Source of the DNA: an uncultured Hungatella sp.
Lineage (GTDB): Bacteria; Bacillota; Clostridia; Lachnospirales; Lachnospiraceae
DNA length: 55,977 bases
Direction: 5' to 3'
Assembly (NCBI GenBank): GCA_910579515.1
Contig: CAJTUV010000024.1
Coordinates: 1-55,977, forward strand
Positions 26,652 to 34,428 of this stretch are shown here, piece by piece. Positions within the stretch are counted from its first letter, which is position 1. Every line of letters starts with the position of its first letter. Position numbers and translations under genes: made by a program. The notes below the pieces were generated by a model. The model searched no databases, was not told where the DNA came from, and worked only from the letters and a program-made list of their open reading frames with translations.

Positions 26652-26990
26652 ATGAATGAGAGGATCACAAAACCTCGACTTATAAAAAGGATTGTGGATT
26701 TGCTGAAACACAGAAATAAAAAGTATACCCAGGAGGATGTTGAAGTTATTTTGTCTGCATTTAGGGATATTGTGATAGAAGCAGTTTCAAACGGCGATTC
26801 TATAAATCTTAATGGCTATGCAATAATAGGAACAAAGTATATGGCAAAACGAAAGTCAAGAAATGTAATTGAGAATCAGGAACTTATTGTACCGGAGCAT
26901 TATCAGGTAAGACTAAAGGCCGGTTCAAAGCTTAAACAGGCGGCAATGGATTTTACACGAAAGAAGTTAGGAGGAAATGAACATGAATAA
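26652..26990 (+). CDS. HU-like DNA-binding protein 1
   Basis: A 112-residue basic protein with the HU/IHF layout. An N-terminal helical pair (RLIKRIVDLLKHRNKKYTQEDVEVILSAF) is followed by a beta arm (SINLNGYAIIGTKYMAKRKSRN) and a C-terminal helix (VRLKAGSKLKQAAMDF). It is divergent from chromosomal HU and probably bends DNA within the element. ATG 26652 is nine bases after a full AAGGAGGTGA. It overlaps the second HU-like gene by eight bases. Two further HU-like genes and a cold-shock-like gene make this a compact nucleic-acid-binding operon. Confidence 0.75.
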   Translation: MNERITKPRLIKRIVDLLKHRNKKYTQEDVEVILSAFRDIVIEAVSNGDSINLNGYAIIGTKYMAKRKSRNVIENQELIVPEHYQVRLKAGSKLKQAAMDFTRKKLGGNEHE

Positions 26991-27402
26991 TGAATTACAT
27001 AAAAAGGATGTGATTAATCGAATATCCGAGAAATTGATTAATGAAAAGATTGAGATAGGCGGCAATGGGAAGAAGTATAAAAGAAAATATCATCTGAAAT
27101 ATACACAGAAAATTATCGCAAATGTATTAGATGCTTTTTGGGAAGTAATAGCGGAAGCTGTAGAGGATGGCGATTCTGCTAAGATAAACAATTATATCAA
27201 AATGGAACCCAGATACTATAAAGCAGTCAAATTAAATGCCAATGGTTTTAACAATAAAAAAGCGGATATTGTTCCAGCACGATATAGAGTCAGGTTTACC
27301 ATGGGAGCACGTTTAAAAGAAGCGTGCAGGAGGCTTACTAAAGAAGAAATGAAAGGGGAGGAGCAGCAGGATGTATGGTACAGTAACAAAATACTTTCAT
27401 GA
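26983..27402 (+). CDS. HU-like DNA-binding protein 2
   Basis: A 139-residue HU/IHF-type protein with a longer N-terminal loop. It has KDVINRISEKLINEKI, then an inserted GGNGKKYKRKYHLKYT, then the dimerisation helix IIANVLDAFWEVIAEAVEDGD. A degenerate arm and a C-terminal MGARLKEACRRLT helix follow. I chose ATG 26983, eight bases after AGGAGG, over ATG 26977. It overlaps both neighbours, showing coupled translation. Its function is inferred only from the fold pattern. Confidence 0.65.
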   Translation: MNNELHKKDVINRISEKLINEKIEIGGNGKKYKRKYHLKYTQKIIANVLDAFWEVIAEAVEDGDSAKINNYIKMEPRYYKAVKLNANGFNNKKADIVPARYRVRFTMGARLKEACRRLTKEEMKGEEQQDVWYSNKILS

Positions 27403-27604
27403 CAGAGGGTTTGGCTTTATCTGTGGAGAAGATAGGAATACCTATGTTATCCATCATTCCAAATTACATGGAGAGTATATAGACAAGGGATATTATGTGT
27501 TCTTTAAACCATTCCAGAATGACAGGAGTGATTTTAATGCAGGAAATGTTGTGGTGATAGAAGCAGGGGAGGGAAAGAAAAGACATGGCAAGACATGTAA
27601 GTAA
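27371..27604 (+). CDS. Cold-shock-domain-like protein
   Basis: A 77-residue protein that starts like a cold-shock protein: MYGTVTKYFHDRGFGFI matches the RNP1 region (K-G-FGFI). IHHSKLHGEYIDKGYYVFF stands where RNP2 and the following strands lie. It should bind single-stranded RNA or DNA. The tail is basic (GKKRHGKTCK). It overlaps the HU-like 2 gene by 32 bases and the next gene by 20. RNA-binding in an element rich in structured RNA is suggestive but unproven. Confidence 0.65.
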   Translation: MYGTVTKYFHDRGFGFICGEDRNTYVIHHSKLHGEYIDKGYYVFFKPFQNDRSDFNAGNVVVIEAGEGKKRHGKTCK

Positions 27605-28025
27605 TATGAAGGATTTGGAGAAGGCATTACAGCCAGTACTTGTAAATATGGTAGACGAACTGACTGAGCGAGTATATGAAACGCTAAATTATTTTCTGCA
27701 AGAATACTATAACAGTTATAATCCGAAGTCATACAGGAGGCAATTTGATTTTCTACGTTCAGCGGTGAGAGTTAAACCTAAAATAAAAGGAAGTAAAGTT
27801 ACAGCATCAGCGTATATTGATACACAATCTATGGACAATTACTACAATGCGACTGGTTATCAGGTTGCATCATGGGCTAATCAGGGATTGCATGGTGGAT
27901 TACATACAGGCAGCAATACCCCTCATGTATGGGATGATACAATGGATAATACTGTGCATAATGGAGAACTTTTAAAGTTAGCGATTGAATATTTGAAAAG
28001 TAAAGGGATTTCTGTAAGAGCGTAA
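27585..28025 (+). CDS. Unknown protein, weakly phage-tail-completion-like
   Basis: A 146-residue protein I do not firmly recognise. It begins with a long helix (MKDLEKALQPVLVNMVDELTER) and has an YRRQFDFLRSAVRVKPKIKG strand region, a YYNATGYQ-ASWANQG-LHGG turn and a C-terminal helix. The helix-then-beta layout recalls small phage head-tail proteins (HK97 gp10 type), but no other structural phage gene is near. It is translationally coupled to the genes on both sides. Function unknown. Confidence 0.6.
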   Translation: MARHVSNMKDLEKALQPVLVNMVDELTERVYETLNYFLQEYYNSYNPKSYRRQFDFLRSAVRVKPKIKGSKVTASAYIDTQSMDNYYNATGYQVASWANQGLHGGLHTGSNTPHVWDDTMDNTVHNGELLKLAIEYLKSKGISVRA

Positions 28026-28039
28026 GGAGGATGAAATAT

Positions 28040-28324
28040 ATGGCAGTTACTAAAAAAGAGTTTGTAAAACGGATGACAGAGAAAGGAAATATCAGGCAGG
28101 CAAGGGCAGAGGAACTTGTAGACTTGTTTCTTGAAACTCTTGTAGATTGTCTGAAGAAGGATGGAACCGTGAAACTTTATGGATTTGGAAGGTTTGAAGT
28201 AAAGACAGCCAGAGAACAGATAGGTAGAAATCCGAAGAATGGGAGGGAATATCTGATTCCAGAACATAAAAAGGTAAAGTTTTATGCAAGTGAGACATTG
28301 ACGGATAAGGTGGAGAGCAGATAG
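28040..28324 (+). CDS. HU-family DNA-binding protein 3
   Basis: A 94-residue, more canonical HU protein: VTKKEFVKRMTEKGNIRQARAEELVDLFLETL helices, GTVKLYGFGRFEVKTAREQIGRNPKNGREYLIP (the conserved GRNP arm), and a C-terminal helix. It binds and bends DNA. ATG 28040 is nine bases after GGAGG; ATG 28031 abuts the site and is unlikely. It is the best-conserved of the three HU-like proteins in this cluster. Confidence 0.88.
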   Translation: MAVTKKEFVKRMTEKGNIRQARAEELVDLFLETLVDCLKKDGTVKLYGFGRFEVKTAREQIGRNPKNGREYLIPEHKKVKFYASETLTDKVESR

Positions 28325-28333
28325 GGAGGATAT

Positions 28334-28507
28334 ATGGATAGAACGCAGAATTGCGCTGAATGCGAATTTATGAGAATGTATGATTATGGTAAGAGAATTT
28401 ATTACTGTGATCATGAAGATAGAATTGATGATATGGGGAAATTGAGCGTTGGGGAATTGCCAAAGGGAAGTCCTGAATGGTGCCCATTAAATGAAAAGAA
28501 TAGGTAG
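28334..28507 (+). CDS. Small Cys-rich protein (57 aa)
   Basis: A 57-residue ORF just after the third HU gene, with GGGAGG ahead of ATG 28334. It contains CAEC, YYCDHE and WCPL, four Cys and a His spaced as in a small zinc ribbon. The rest is charged and polar (MRMYDYGKRIYY, GELPKGSPEW). It is probably a real gene cotranscribed with the HU cluster; the function is unknown. Confidence 0.6.
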   Translation: MDRTQNCAECEFMRMYDYGKRIYYCDHEDRIDDMGKLSVGELPKGSPEWCPLNEKNR

Positions 28508-28831
28508 TAATAGAACGATTGCCTCATAGCCGATAATTCGACCGTGAAATCTGAACTGCCAGAATTGGAGATTGAAATTTAACGACAACCATTTGGTGGT
28601 CGTTAATGGTTCCTAAGTGAAAATGTTTCACTTAGAAGATTTGTAATATAAACCGCTACTACAGAATAATCAAAATAATGTGTAGAACATGAAATTCAAG
28701 AAACTCTAATAACTATCAACTGCTTCACTGTGCAAGTCTGCACAATGAGATTCCATTAAATGATGATGAAAAAACTGAATATAGAAAAAGTAAACCAAGA
28801 AGGGACATAAAAGTTTTAAGACCCTTGATAG

Positions 28832-28864
28832 AAAGGGCTGAATGAAATGTTCAGTCCTTTTTGT
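28832..28864 (+). terminator. Intrinsic terminator before the primase gene
   Basis: AAAGGGCTGAA (28832-28842), loop TGAAATG, TTCAGTCCTTTTT (28850-28862). One G-T pair is wobble on the plus strand. The T-run makes it a good intrinsic terminator. Confidence 0.7.
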
Positions 28865-28884
28865 GATGCAGAAAAATCAAAAAC

Positions 28885-28940
28885 TTAACATTTCTGAAAT
28901 TTTACTAATCAAGTTAGACATACGAAAAATTTTGTTAAAT
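28885..28940 (-). repeat. Shared 56-bp site, copy 1 (inverted)
   Basis: Read on the minus strand it has the order ATTTAACA, GTCTAACTTG, AAATGTTAA, the same blocks in the same order as the site at 45,558-45,608 on the plus strand. The two copies thus lie in opposite orientation 16.6 kb apart. The TTTAACA and TGTTAA ends form an inverted repeat. A recombination, regulator or replication-protein site is possible. Confidence 0.5.
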
Positions 28941-28979
28941 CTAAATATTTCTTGAATTTCTGGTAATCTAGGAGGTTCA

Positions 28980-30866
28980 ATGGGTAATGACATAAAATGT
29001 ATGTACTTCAATCACAGATTCAAAGATAAGCCGCAAGGTAAACAGTGTGGATGGGTACAGAAAAGTTTGACACAAGTAAATATTACGATTGAAAATTTGG
29101 CAGATGCTTTAGTTCATGGGGCATCATTCAAGCCAGGAGTATTAGCAGGAGGGAATAAAGCTGAAAACTGGATAGAACAACAATTATTTGGATTAGATTT
29201 TGACGATGGCATAAGGATAGAAGAAGCCTATAACAAGGTTATTTCTCTGGGAATTACACCATGCTTCATGTATACGACATTCAGCCACAAAGAGGAACAT
29301 CATAAATTCCGCATGATCTTCTGTAATGATACAGTAATTACAGATGGAAATATCAGGGATAAATTACAGGCTACGCTTATGGGAACTATCGGCGGTATTG
29401 ATGAAGTGTGTTTTAACCGTGACAGACTATTTTTCGGCGGTAAAGGGCATACAGTATTATATCCTGATTATGATACAAGGATAAATGCTGAATCCATTAT
29501 AGAAAAATACTGGAATGCTGATTTTGAACAGTACATATCTAATGCAAAGCCAAAATCAAAGAAGAAAAAGGATAGCACTGCTGCTGGTATCAAAAATAAA
29601 GCTACTGATACTGCAAAAGAGCGTCCTATATATGAAAATCTGAATGTAAAAGCAATCAAAGAACATGATATTGAGTATCTACGCAAGGTCTTAGCACATG
29701 ATCCGATAGAGTTTGAGAATAAAAATGAGTTTTGGGATTATATCTATTCCGAGTTGGATATAGCGGAACTGATTGACATAGACGATCCGAGGTCGTTTTG
29801 TTGTGTGTTGCATGATGACCATAATCCATCTGCAAATATATTTACTACACAAAATGGTGTACAGAAATATAGATGTTGTTCTGAAAATCTCACACTGAAT
29901 ATCAAGCAGTTAATTGAATTGTTGGGCGATTTCAAGTCTGAATACAAAGCAATCCAATTTATCATGAATATCTACAACCTATCTATCAAAGAATCCCAAT
30001 GGAGCATAGAACAGAGAGAAAATATTGACCTTATGATAAGCAATATCACGCTGAATAAGTTTAAAGAATTGTGTCCGCAGGCTGATAAGAATATCAAATA
30101 TGCAAAAGATACATTCCTTATGATGCTTTCTATTGCAAGGAATAATGTTTACAGTGAGAAATTTTCTAATGATGATGGCGAAATCGTGTTCTTTGTAACC
30201 AATAAGAAGTTAGCTGATTATCTGGGAAAAGGCAATAGCCAGAAGAAGATTGATAAAGTGAGTAAATATATAAAGATGCTGATTTATCATGACCTGATCC
30301 GTATTCTTGATGATGATAAAATTCCAAAGGAATTACTTTTTAAAGCAATCAAGTATTCTGGTACTGATAAAAGACAGGGGAATCATGTTAGTTTCTATGC
30401 TATCCCATCATGGGTAATTCAGCAGTTAAGCACGATTGAGAATAACGGTGTCAGGTGGAAGGAAAAAGGCTACAGGATTGCCGGAGTATCATTTGATATG
30501 TTTTACCGTTCTGAAGGATTCGATGTGGCAGCTTCCATATATCCGCAGTATAAGAAAAAGAAGAATGAATATGGTGAGATTGTAGACCGTTCTACCACAA
30601 AAGCCAGTGATGAACGTACTTTGAAAATCTCCAAGGCTATATTACAGTGTATCCAGCGTAAAGGATATTGTACTGAAAAGGAAGTTGCATATATTCTTGG
30701 CAATAAATATAGATATGAAGTTACTGAAACACAGATTAAGCGCAGTCTGAATGAGATTATGGATTCTTATGGACTGAAAAAGGTCAAAGCGAATAAGGCA
30801 TTGAAAGAGCAGTACCATATTAAATCAGACGGTTATCCCAATATCATTATTGAGGATGTAGCTTGA
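28980..30866 (+). CDS. Primase-type replication protein (AEP-like with zinc motif)
   Basis: A 628-residue protein. The N-terminal domain resembles archaeo-eukaryotic primases of plasmids and integrative elements: a LDFDDG motif gives catalytic D73/D75, FSHKEEHHKFRM supplies the His motif, and DRLFFGGKG gives the third strand. A CHC2-like zinc motif follows (C274, C275, H278, H281 and C299/C300 in YRCCSE). The C-terminal third has winged-helix-like segments (KNKKLADYLGKGNSQKKIDKVSKYIK; KGYCTEKEVAYILG). It likely starts replication of the element. ATG follows AGGAGG by four to five bases. No helicase gene adjoins it. Confidence 0.7.
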   Translation: MGNDIKCMYFNHRFKDKPQGKQCGWVQKSLTQVNITIENLADALVHGASFKPGVLAGGNKAENWIEQQLFGLDFDDGIRIEEAYNKVISLGITPCFMYTTFSHKEEHHKFRMIFCNDTVITDGNIRDKLQATLMGTIGGIDEVCFNRDRLFFGGKGHTVLYPDYDTRINAESIIEKYWNADFEQYISNAKPKSKKKKDSTAAGIKNKATDTAKERPIYENLNVKAIKEHDIEYLRKVLAHDPIEFENKNEFWDYIYSELDIAELIDIDDPRSFCCVLHDDHNPSANIFTTQNGVQKYRCCSENLTLNIKQLIELLGDFKSEYKAIQFIMNIYNLSIKESQWSIEQRENIDLMISNITLNKFKELCPQADKNIKYAKDTFLMMLSIARNNVYSEKFSNDDGEIVFFVTNKKLADYLGKGNSQKKIDKVSKYIKMLIYHDLIRILDDDKIPKELLFKAIKYSGTDKRQGNHVSFYAIPSWVIQQLSTIENNGVRWKEKGYRIAGVSFDMFYRSEGFDVAASIYPQYKKKKNEYGEIVDRSTTKASDERTLKISKAILQCIQRKGYCTEKEVAYILGNKYRYEVTETQIKRSLNEIMDSYGLKKVKANKALKEQYHIKSDGYPNIIIEDVA

Positions 30867-30880
30867 TATGGTGTAGGTAG

Positions 30881-30940
30881 GGTAAAAGGGGAGGGTTATA
30901 TAACAGAGATATATAAGTTATATAACCCTCCCCTTTTACC
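30881..30940 (+). repeat. Perfect 24-bp inverted repeat after the primase gene
   Basis: Arms 30881-30904 and 30917-30940 are exact complements over 24 bases with a 12-base loop (AGAGATATATAA). It lies 15 bp after the primase stop. The stem is very stable, with a G/C-rich core and T-rich part, and may be a bidirectional terminator. Its length and position also suit an origin or a plasmid-type single-strand initiation structure. Confidence 0.75.
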
Positions 30941-31022
30941 TCCTTATGCCAACAGAGGGTGAGGTTCAAATGAACCTGCCATGGCAAATATAGATTGTGT
31001 GGGGCTGGATAAATTATGAAAA

Positions 31023-31181
31023 GTGGAGTCCACCCCATCTTGTGTGCAGTTTGAAACAGATAATTACAAGGAAGCTGATTATATAGAGGCAGATAATGAA
31101 CCTTATGATGAATGTAATCATGAGTTATTTTGCGTTGCTGAAAAAGATTCAGATTATATTGATATAGATGATCTATATTGA
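31023..31181 (+). CDS. Possible small acidic protein (52 aa)
   Basis: A GTG-started frame encodes an acidic peptide including NYKEADYIEADNEPYDE and ending DSDYIDIDDLY. Its composition is protein-like, but there is no convincing ribosome binding site. It may be a relict of a larger gene. It lies between the 24-bp inverted repeat and the hairpin chain. Confidence 0.25.
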   Translation: MESTPSCVQFETDNYKEADYIEADNEPYDECNHELFCVAEKDSDYIDIDDLY

Positions 31182-31258
31182 TGGTGAATTGGTTATATTA
31201 GGATTTATTTTGGAAATATATCTTTTGAGTCAGAAATGTCTTTATGATACTCAGCTAA

Positions 31259-32950
31259 AGGGATACGAAAATTTTTGTACCCTCTGAAAATATAAAAGGT
31301 GCGTCAAATTAGGCGGAGTTATGAAATCTCATTTCTGTCCAAATGGACGGAGTTGGAAATAACACAATGGCTTTCAAAGGACACTGCTATATATATTATC
31401 CAATATGTACCAAAAAGTACGGCTTCGGCAAAATTGACGAGGCAAGATATGGGGTATCAATATGTGATCCCATGTTTGGTATAGTTGGGAAATCCCAATT
31501 ATTGCATGTTATTGAGTAGTTCTCAAACTGTTAAGTATTGATTTATTAGGTGTGTCGCATTTCACGACATCCCTTTGAAGGGAAACTGCATTGTGTCCAT
31601 CGTGGACACTTATTTCCAGTGGGTAACAAAGTGTTACATACTTTAAAGGGTGTCTATATTGTAGGTATCCTAAAATTTTCGGGTACCTTATTTCAGGGCA
31701 GAGATATCCGCCATTTAAAGGGTACGCATTATAAGCGTATCCTTTGAGATATACGGTTATTTACCGATTAGTCCGATTGGAAAAATTAGATGGAGGTCAC
31801 TGACAGTTACCTTTATGGAGGGAGTAAAGAGTGTTTACATCCTTGAAAACTTGTAAATCCAAAAGTCGGTAAAAACGATTTTAGAAATTCAAAAGACCAA
31901 AATGGCCTCTTGAACAATATATCATTTCAGGTGTTGGCTGAACCGTATTCCCATTTTGGGAATCTGTTCCAAATACCCTTTTGGTAATCGAGAGAAATCA
32001 TACGTTTTCGGTTTAAACAGATTCCATAAAAGTGGAAAGTGTTGTTCACTTGGACAGAGTTGTACATCATGCACAACCATTTCAAGTTGCAAAAATGAGT
32101 TGTGACACCATGACACAACGACTGCTGTCAGCATAAAATATTCAGGTGGGCGGTATTTCACCGTATACCATAGTCCCGTGGGACGGTGGTTCCCCATGAG
32201 AAACTGGTGTGTACCTGTAGGTACGGAGGTTATACAGGTGTACTTTCAGGTTCGGTTGTTATCATGATTAGACAGATCTATCCGGAAGTCAACAAAGAGA
32301 ATTTTGTGTTGGTTCGACCATTTGTGAGCGAAAGATTTCTAAGCCTTCATTTTGGATGATTAGAAGGTGGGTAACGATTTGTTATCGAGTTTTATGTAAT
32401 AGAAGTGGGGTAAATCCCACTTCTAACCACTGTAGCGAACACTATTTTTTATTGGCTGGTGGTAAAAATTTTATTATCAGATGATGGATTAAAATTTAGT
32501 TGTCATAGTTCTTGACATCCGAAAGTGCATAATCTGCATATCTGAAATCTGATAAACAAACAATTTAAAAGGTTTAGATAAAATTCGTTCACCTGTTATT
32601 GTGAATGAAACGGTGGAATCGTTTGGGTTTTCAACGACTATCCCAAATGAAATTCACTGTCCAAATTTGGACAGTCAGACGAGTATTTAAAGCTTCAGCC
32701 GATTTTAGCGAGATGTTAATTCGCATTAAAACGAAACTTTTTAAACCTTGCGAAGGTTTTAACCTAACACCTATAAGGGGATGAGTTTTTCGTAGAAATG
32801 TGAAGAAAGTTGTCCCACAGTGGTACAACTGCAAACTAATATGAATTAGACTATCATGGACGAATCATATTTGTAAGCGATTTCCAATTTTGGCTAGAAC
32901 ATACAACTGAATATTATTTTATATCAGGGAGCTGCTTCTGGCTCTCTTTT
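31259..32950 (+). ncRNA. Chain of 30+ distinct local hairpins: candidate giant structured RNA
   Basis: About 1.7 kb with no credible gene is filled by short stem-loops of different sequence, spaced every 20-60 bases. Perfect examples: 31485-31498, 31593-31609 (GTGTCC/GGACAC), 31623-31637, 31940-31969 (two nested stems), 32059-32077, 32099-32119 (GTTGTG/CACAAC), 32211-32224, 32401-32424 (9 bp), 32656-32675 (7 bp plus AAATTT) and 32743-32759 (7 bp). Imperfect stems (31259-31283, 31663-31688, 31717-31745, 32144-32168, 32584-32609) are broken by G-T pairs that wobble only in plus-strand RNA. I count at least eight G-T and no A-C in the stems checked, so a plus-strand RNA is implied. It ends at an intrinsic terminator (32927-32950). 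Stems differ in sequence, so it is not a repeat family. No Rfam-type motif was recognised. Confidence 0.6.
32927..32950 (+). terminator. Terminator closing the hairpin chain
   Basis: GGGAGC (32927-32932), loop TGCTTCTG, GCTCTC (32941-32946), then TTTT. One G-T wobble on the plus strand. It lies just before the HNH gene. Confidence 0.75.
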
Positions 32951-33009
32951 AGCGTTCGTTCTAAATGAATGCTGTCCATCATCATATCGAAAGGAATGTC
33001 TACAATAAA

Positions 33010-34023
33010 ATGATTAGTAAAAAGAAATTAGAACAGAGAAAAGAATTTAAAGAATATTTATCTATAGCAGATAAAAGAGTACTGGATATTAGAAAATCAG
33101 GAATAGAGTTAATTGCCAATAATGAAATATTCGTGTTAGTGAACAGTACAAATAATTATTGGATTTCCAATCATGGAAGGCTGGTAAATAATCTACGCAG
33201 CAGTTTCCACATGCACAAGGCAGGGTATGCCCATTATACACTTAGCGGTATAGAAAGAAAAATCGAAACCTATACAGATAAATTAGTTGCGGAACACTTC
33301 CTTGAAAATCCCAATGATTACAAACGGATATGGCATATTGGCAGAGATAAGAATAACTGTTTTTACAAAAATCTTGTATGGGTAAGTAATGAGGAATACA
33401 TAGATTTGGAACGTGGGATTCTGCTTGTGGAGGAATTAGACAGACAACAGGAATATGTGCCATATATCACCTTGAAATCCAATATGGCGTATTCAATCTG
33501 GAATGGTATTTATATCCGGTGCTATAAGGGAGATAAAGCATATGAGGGAGCTTTCATGTGTGATTTGTGGAGGCATGATAAGGATTCTTTTGCTGAATGG
33601 TGGAATTCTGAATACTATGAATGTGACGGTGAATCCATGGCAGTAGACAAAGATCTGCTGTTTCCAGGAAATAAAGAGTATGCTCCTGATAAGTGCTGTA
33701 TCATTCCTCAGACATTGAACACGATGCTGTCAAATTGTAAGAAGCATAGGACAGGAAAGTGGAAGATAGCCAAGATGGATCTGCCACTTGGAGTCAGATA
33801 TGACAATAGGATGAAAAGGTATTATGGAGAATTTAAGCCATTTGGACATGATGAATTGGTGAGGCTGTCCTATTGGGAGACACCAGAAGAGGCGTTTGAG
33901 GAGTATAAGAGGCATAAGCAGGCAGATATATTGATTATGGCAGATAAATATAAGAATAAAGTGCCAAAGAAGGTATATGAGGCGTTGCTGAAGATGGAAG
34001 TGAAGCCGTATGTGGAAGATTAA
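33010..34023 (+). CDS. HNH homing-endonuclease-like protein with AP2-type C-terminus
   Basis: About 337 residues. The middle shows the NUMOD4/HNH layout of phage endonucleases: VLVNSTNNYWISNHGRL, then YTDKLVAEHFLENPNDYKRIWHIGRDKNNCFYKNLVWVSNEEY. It has one His and the two Asn of a degenerate H-N-H. The C-terminal half resembles AP2-type DNA-binding phage proteins (PLGVRYDNRMKRYYGEFK; ETPEEAFEEYKRHKQADI). Loss of some HNH residues may mean DNA binding without cutting. The start is unclear: ATG 33010 has AAAGGA 13 bases upstream, and ATG 32965 has none. It directly follows the hairpin chain, so the two could be functionally linked. Confidence 0.7.
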   Translation: MISKKKLEQRKEFKEYLSIADKRVLDIRKSGIELIANNEIFVLVNSTNNYWISNHGRLVNNLRSSFHMHKAGYAHYTLSGIERKIETYTDKLVAEHFLENPNDYKRIWHIGRDKNNCFYKNLVWVSNEEYIDLERGILLVEELDRQQEYVPYITLKSNMAYSIWNGIYIRCYKGDKAYEGAFMCDLWRHDKDSFAEWWNSEYYECDGESMAVDKDLLFPGNKEYAPDKCCIIPQTLNTMLSNCKKHRTGKWKIAKMDLPLGVRYDNRMKRYYGEFKPFGHDELVRLSYWETPEEAFEEYKRHKQADILIMADKYKNKVPKKVYEALLKMEVKPYVED

Positions 34024-34056
34024 AATTGATGATTAAAATTTAGGAGGATTTTTATA

Positions 34057-34248
34057 ATGACAGATTTTGAAAGAAGAATTAAAACCAGAATGATTGAAGA
34101 TGAGTATGAAGAGAAGTTTCGCCGATTAGATACAGAGGCATCCATAGCATATATTAATCGTGATAATGAGCAGTTATGCAGAATCAATGAGAAACGGGTA
34201 CAGCTTGAAGCAGAGATGGAAGTTGAAAAAAGAATGTTGGATTATTAA
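34057..34248 (+). CDS. Small coiled-coil protein (63 aa)
   Basis: A 63-residue charged protein, helical throughout (MTDFERRIKTRMIEDEYEEKFRRLD; EKRVQLEAEMEVEKRM). The ATG follows TAGGAGG by about ten bases, and a strong terminator follows. It is probably cotranscribed with the HNH-like gene, 33 bp upstream. Function unknown. Confidence 0.6.
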   Translation: MTDFERRIKTRMIEDEYEEKFRRLDTEASIAYINRDNEQLCRINEKRVQLEAEMEVEKRMLDY

Positions 34249-34258
34249 AAGGAATTAT

Positions 34259-34300
34259 AAGGCATATCGGATGTAAAAGTCTGGTATGCCTTATTTTTTT
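34259..34300 (+). terminator. Intrinsic terminator before the NACHT gene
   Basis: AAGGCATATC (34259-34268) pairs with GGTATGCCTT (34283-34292), followed by ATTTTTTT. Confidence 0.85.
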
Positions 34301-34428
34301 ACGATTTTTATATACTGATTCTCAGTTAAAAGTCTGGAGAAAGACCTCTAAATGTGTTAATATATTTTTGAAAACTATTAATGTAATATGGTAATGACGA
34401 ATATACAAAATACAAAGAGGATGGGAAA

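Larger units (their letters stand above)
28508..28979. other. Non-coding spacer with three stems before the primase gene
   Basis: Contents: a stem TAACGACaACC/GGTgGTCGTTA (28580-28605); a perfect 10-bp stem CTAAGTGAAA/TTTCACTTAG (28613-28635); a terminator-like stem AAAGGGCTGAA/TTCAGTCCTTT with T-run (28832-28862); and a 56-bp site shared with 45.6 kb (28885-28940). No gene is seen. The stems close to the replication gene could control its expression. Confidence 0.55.

Noticed and set aside
31299..32834. Small open frames inside the hairpin chain (31299-31484, 31550-31747, 31922-32197 minus, 32631-32834 minus)
   Set aside because: No ribosome binding sites, odd composition, and each runs across several stem-loops; better explained as chance frames in structured RNA.
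31259..32950. CRISPR array or REP-type repeat family
   Set aside because: The stems differ in sequence from one another and there is no constant repeat or regular spacer length.
32965..34023. HEARO/IscB-type RNA-guided nuclease locus
   Set aside because: The protein has no RuvC or bridge-helix features, and the upstream RNA is much larger and different in layout.
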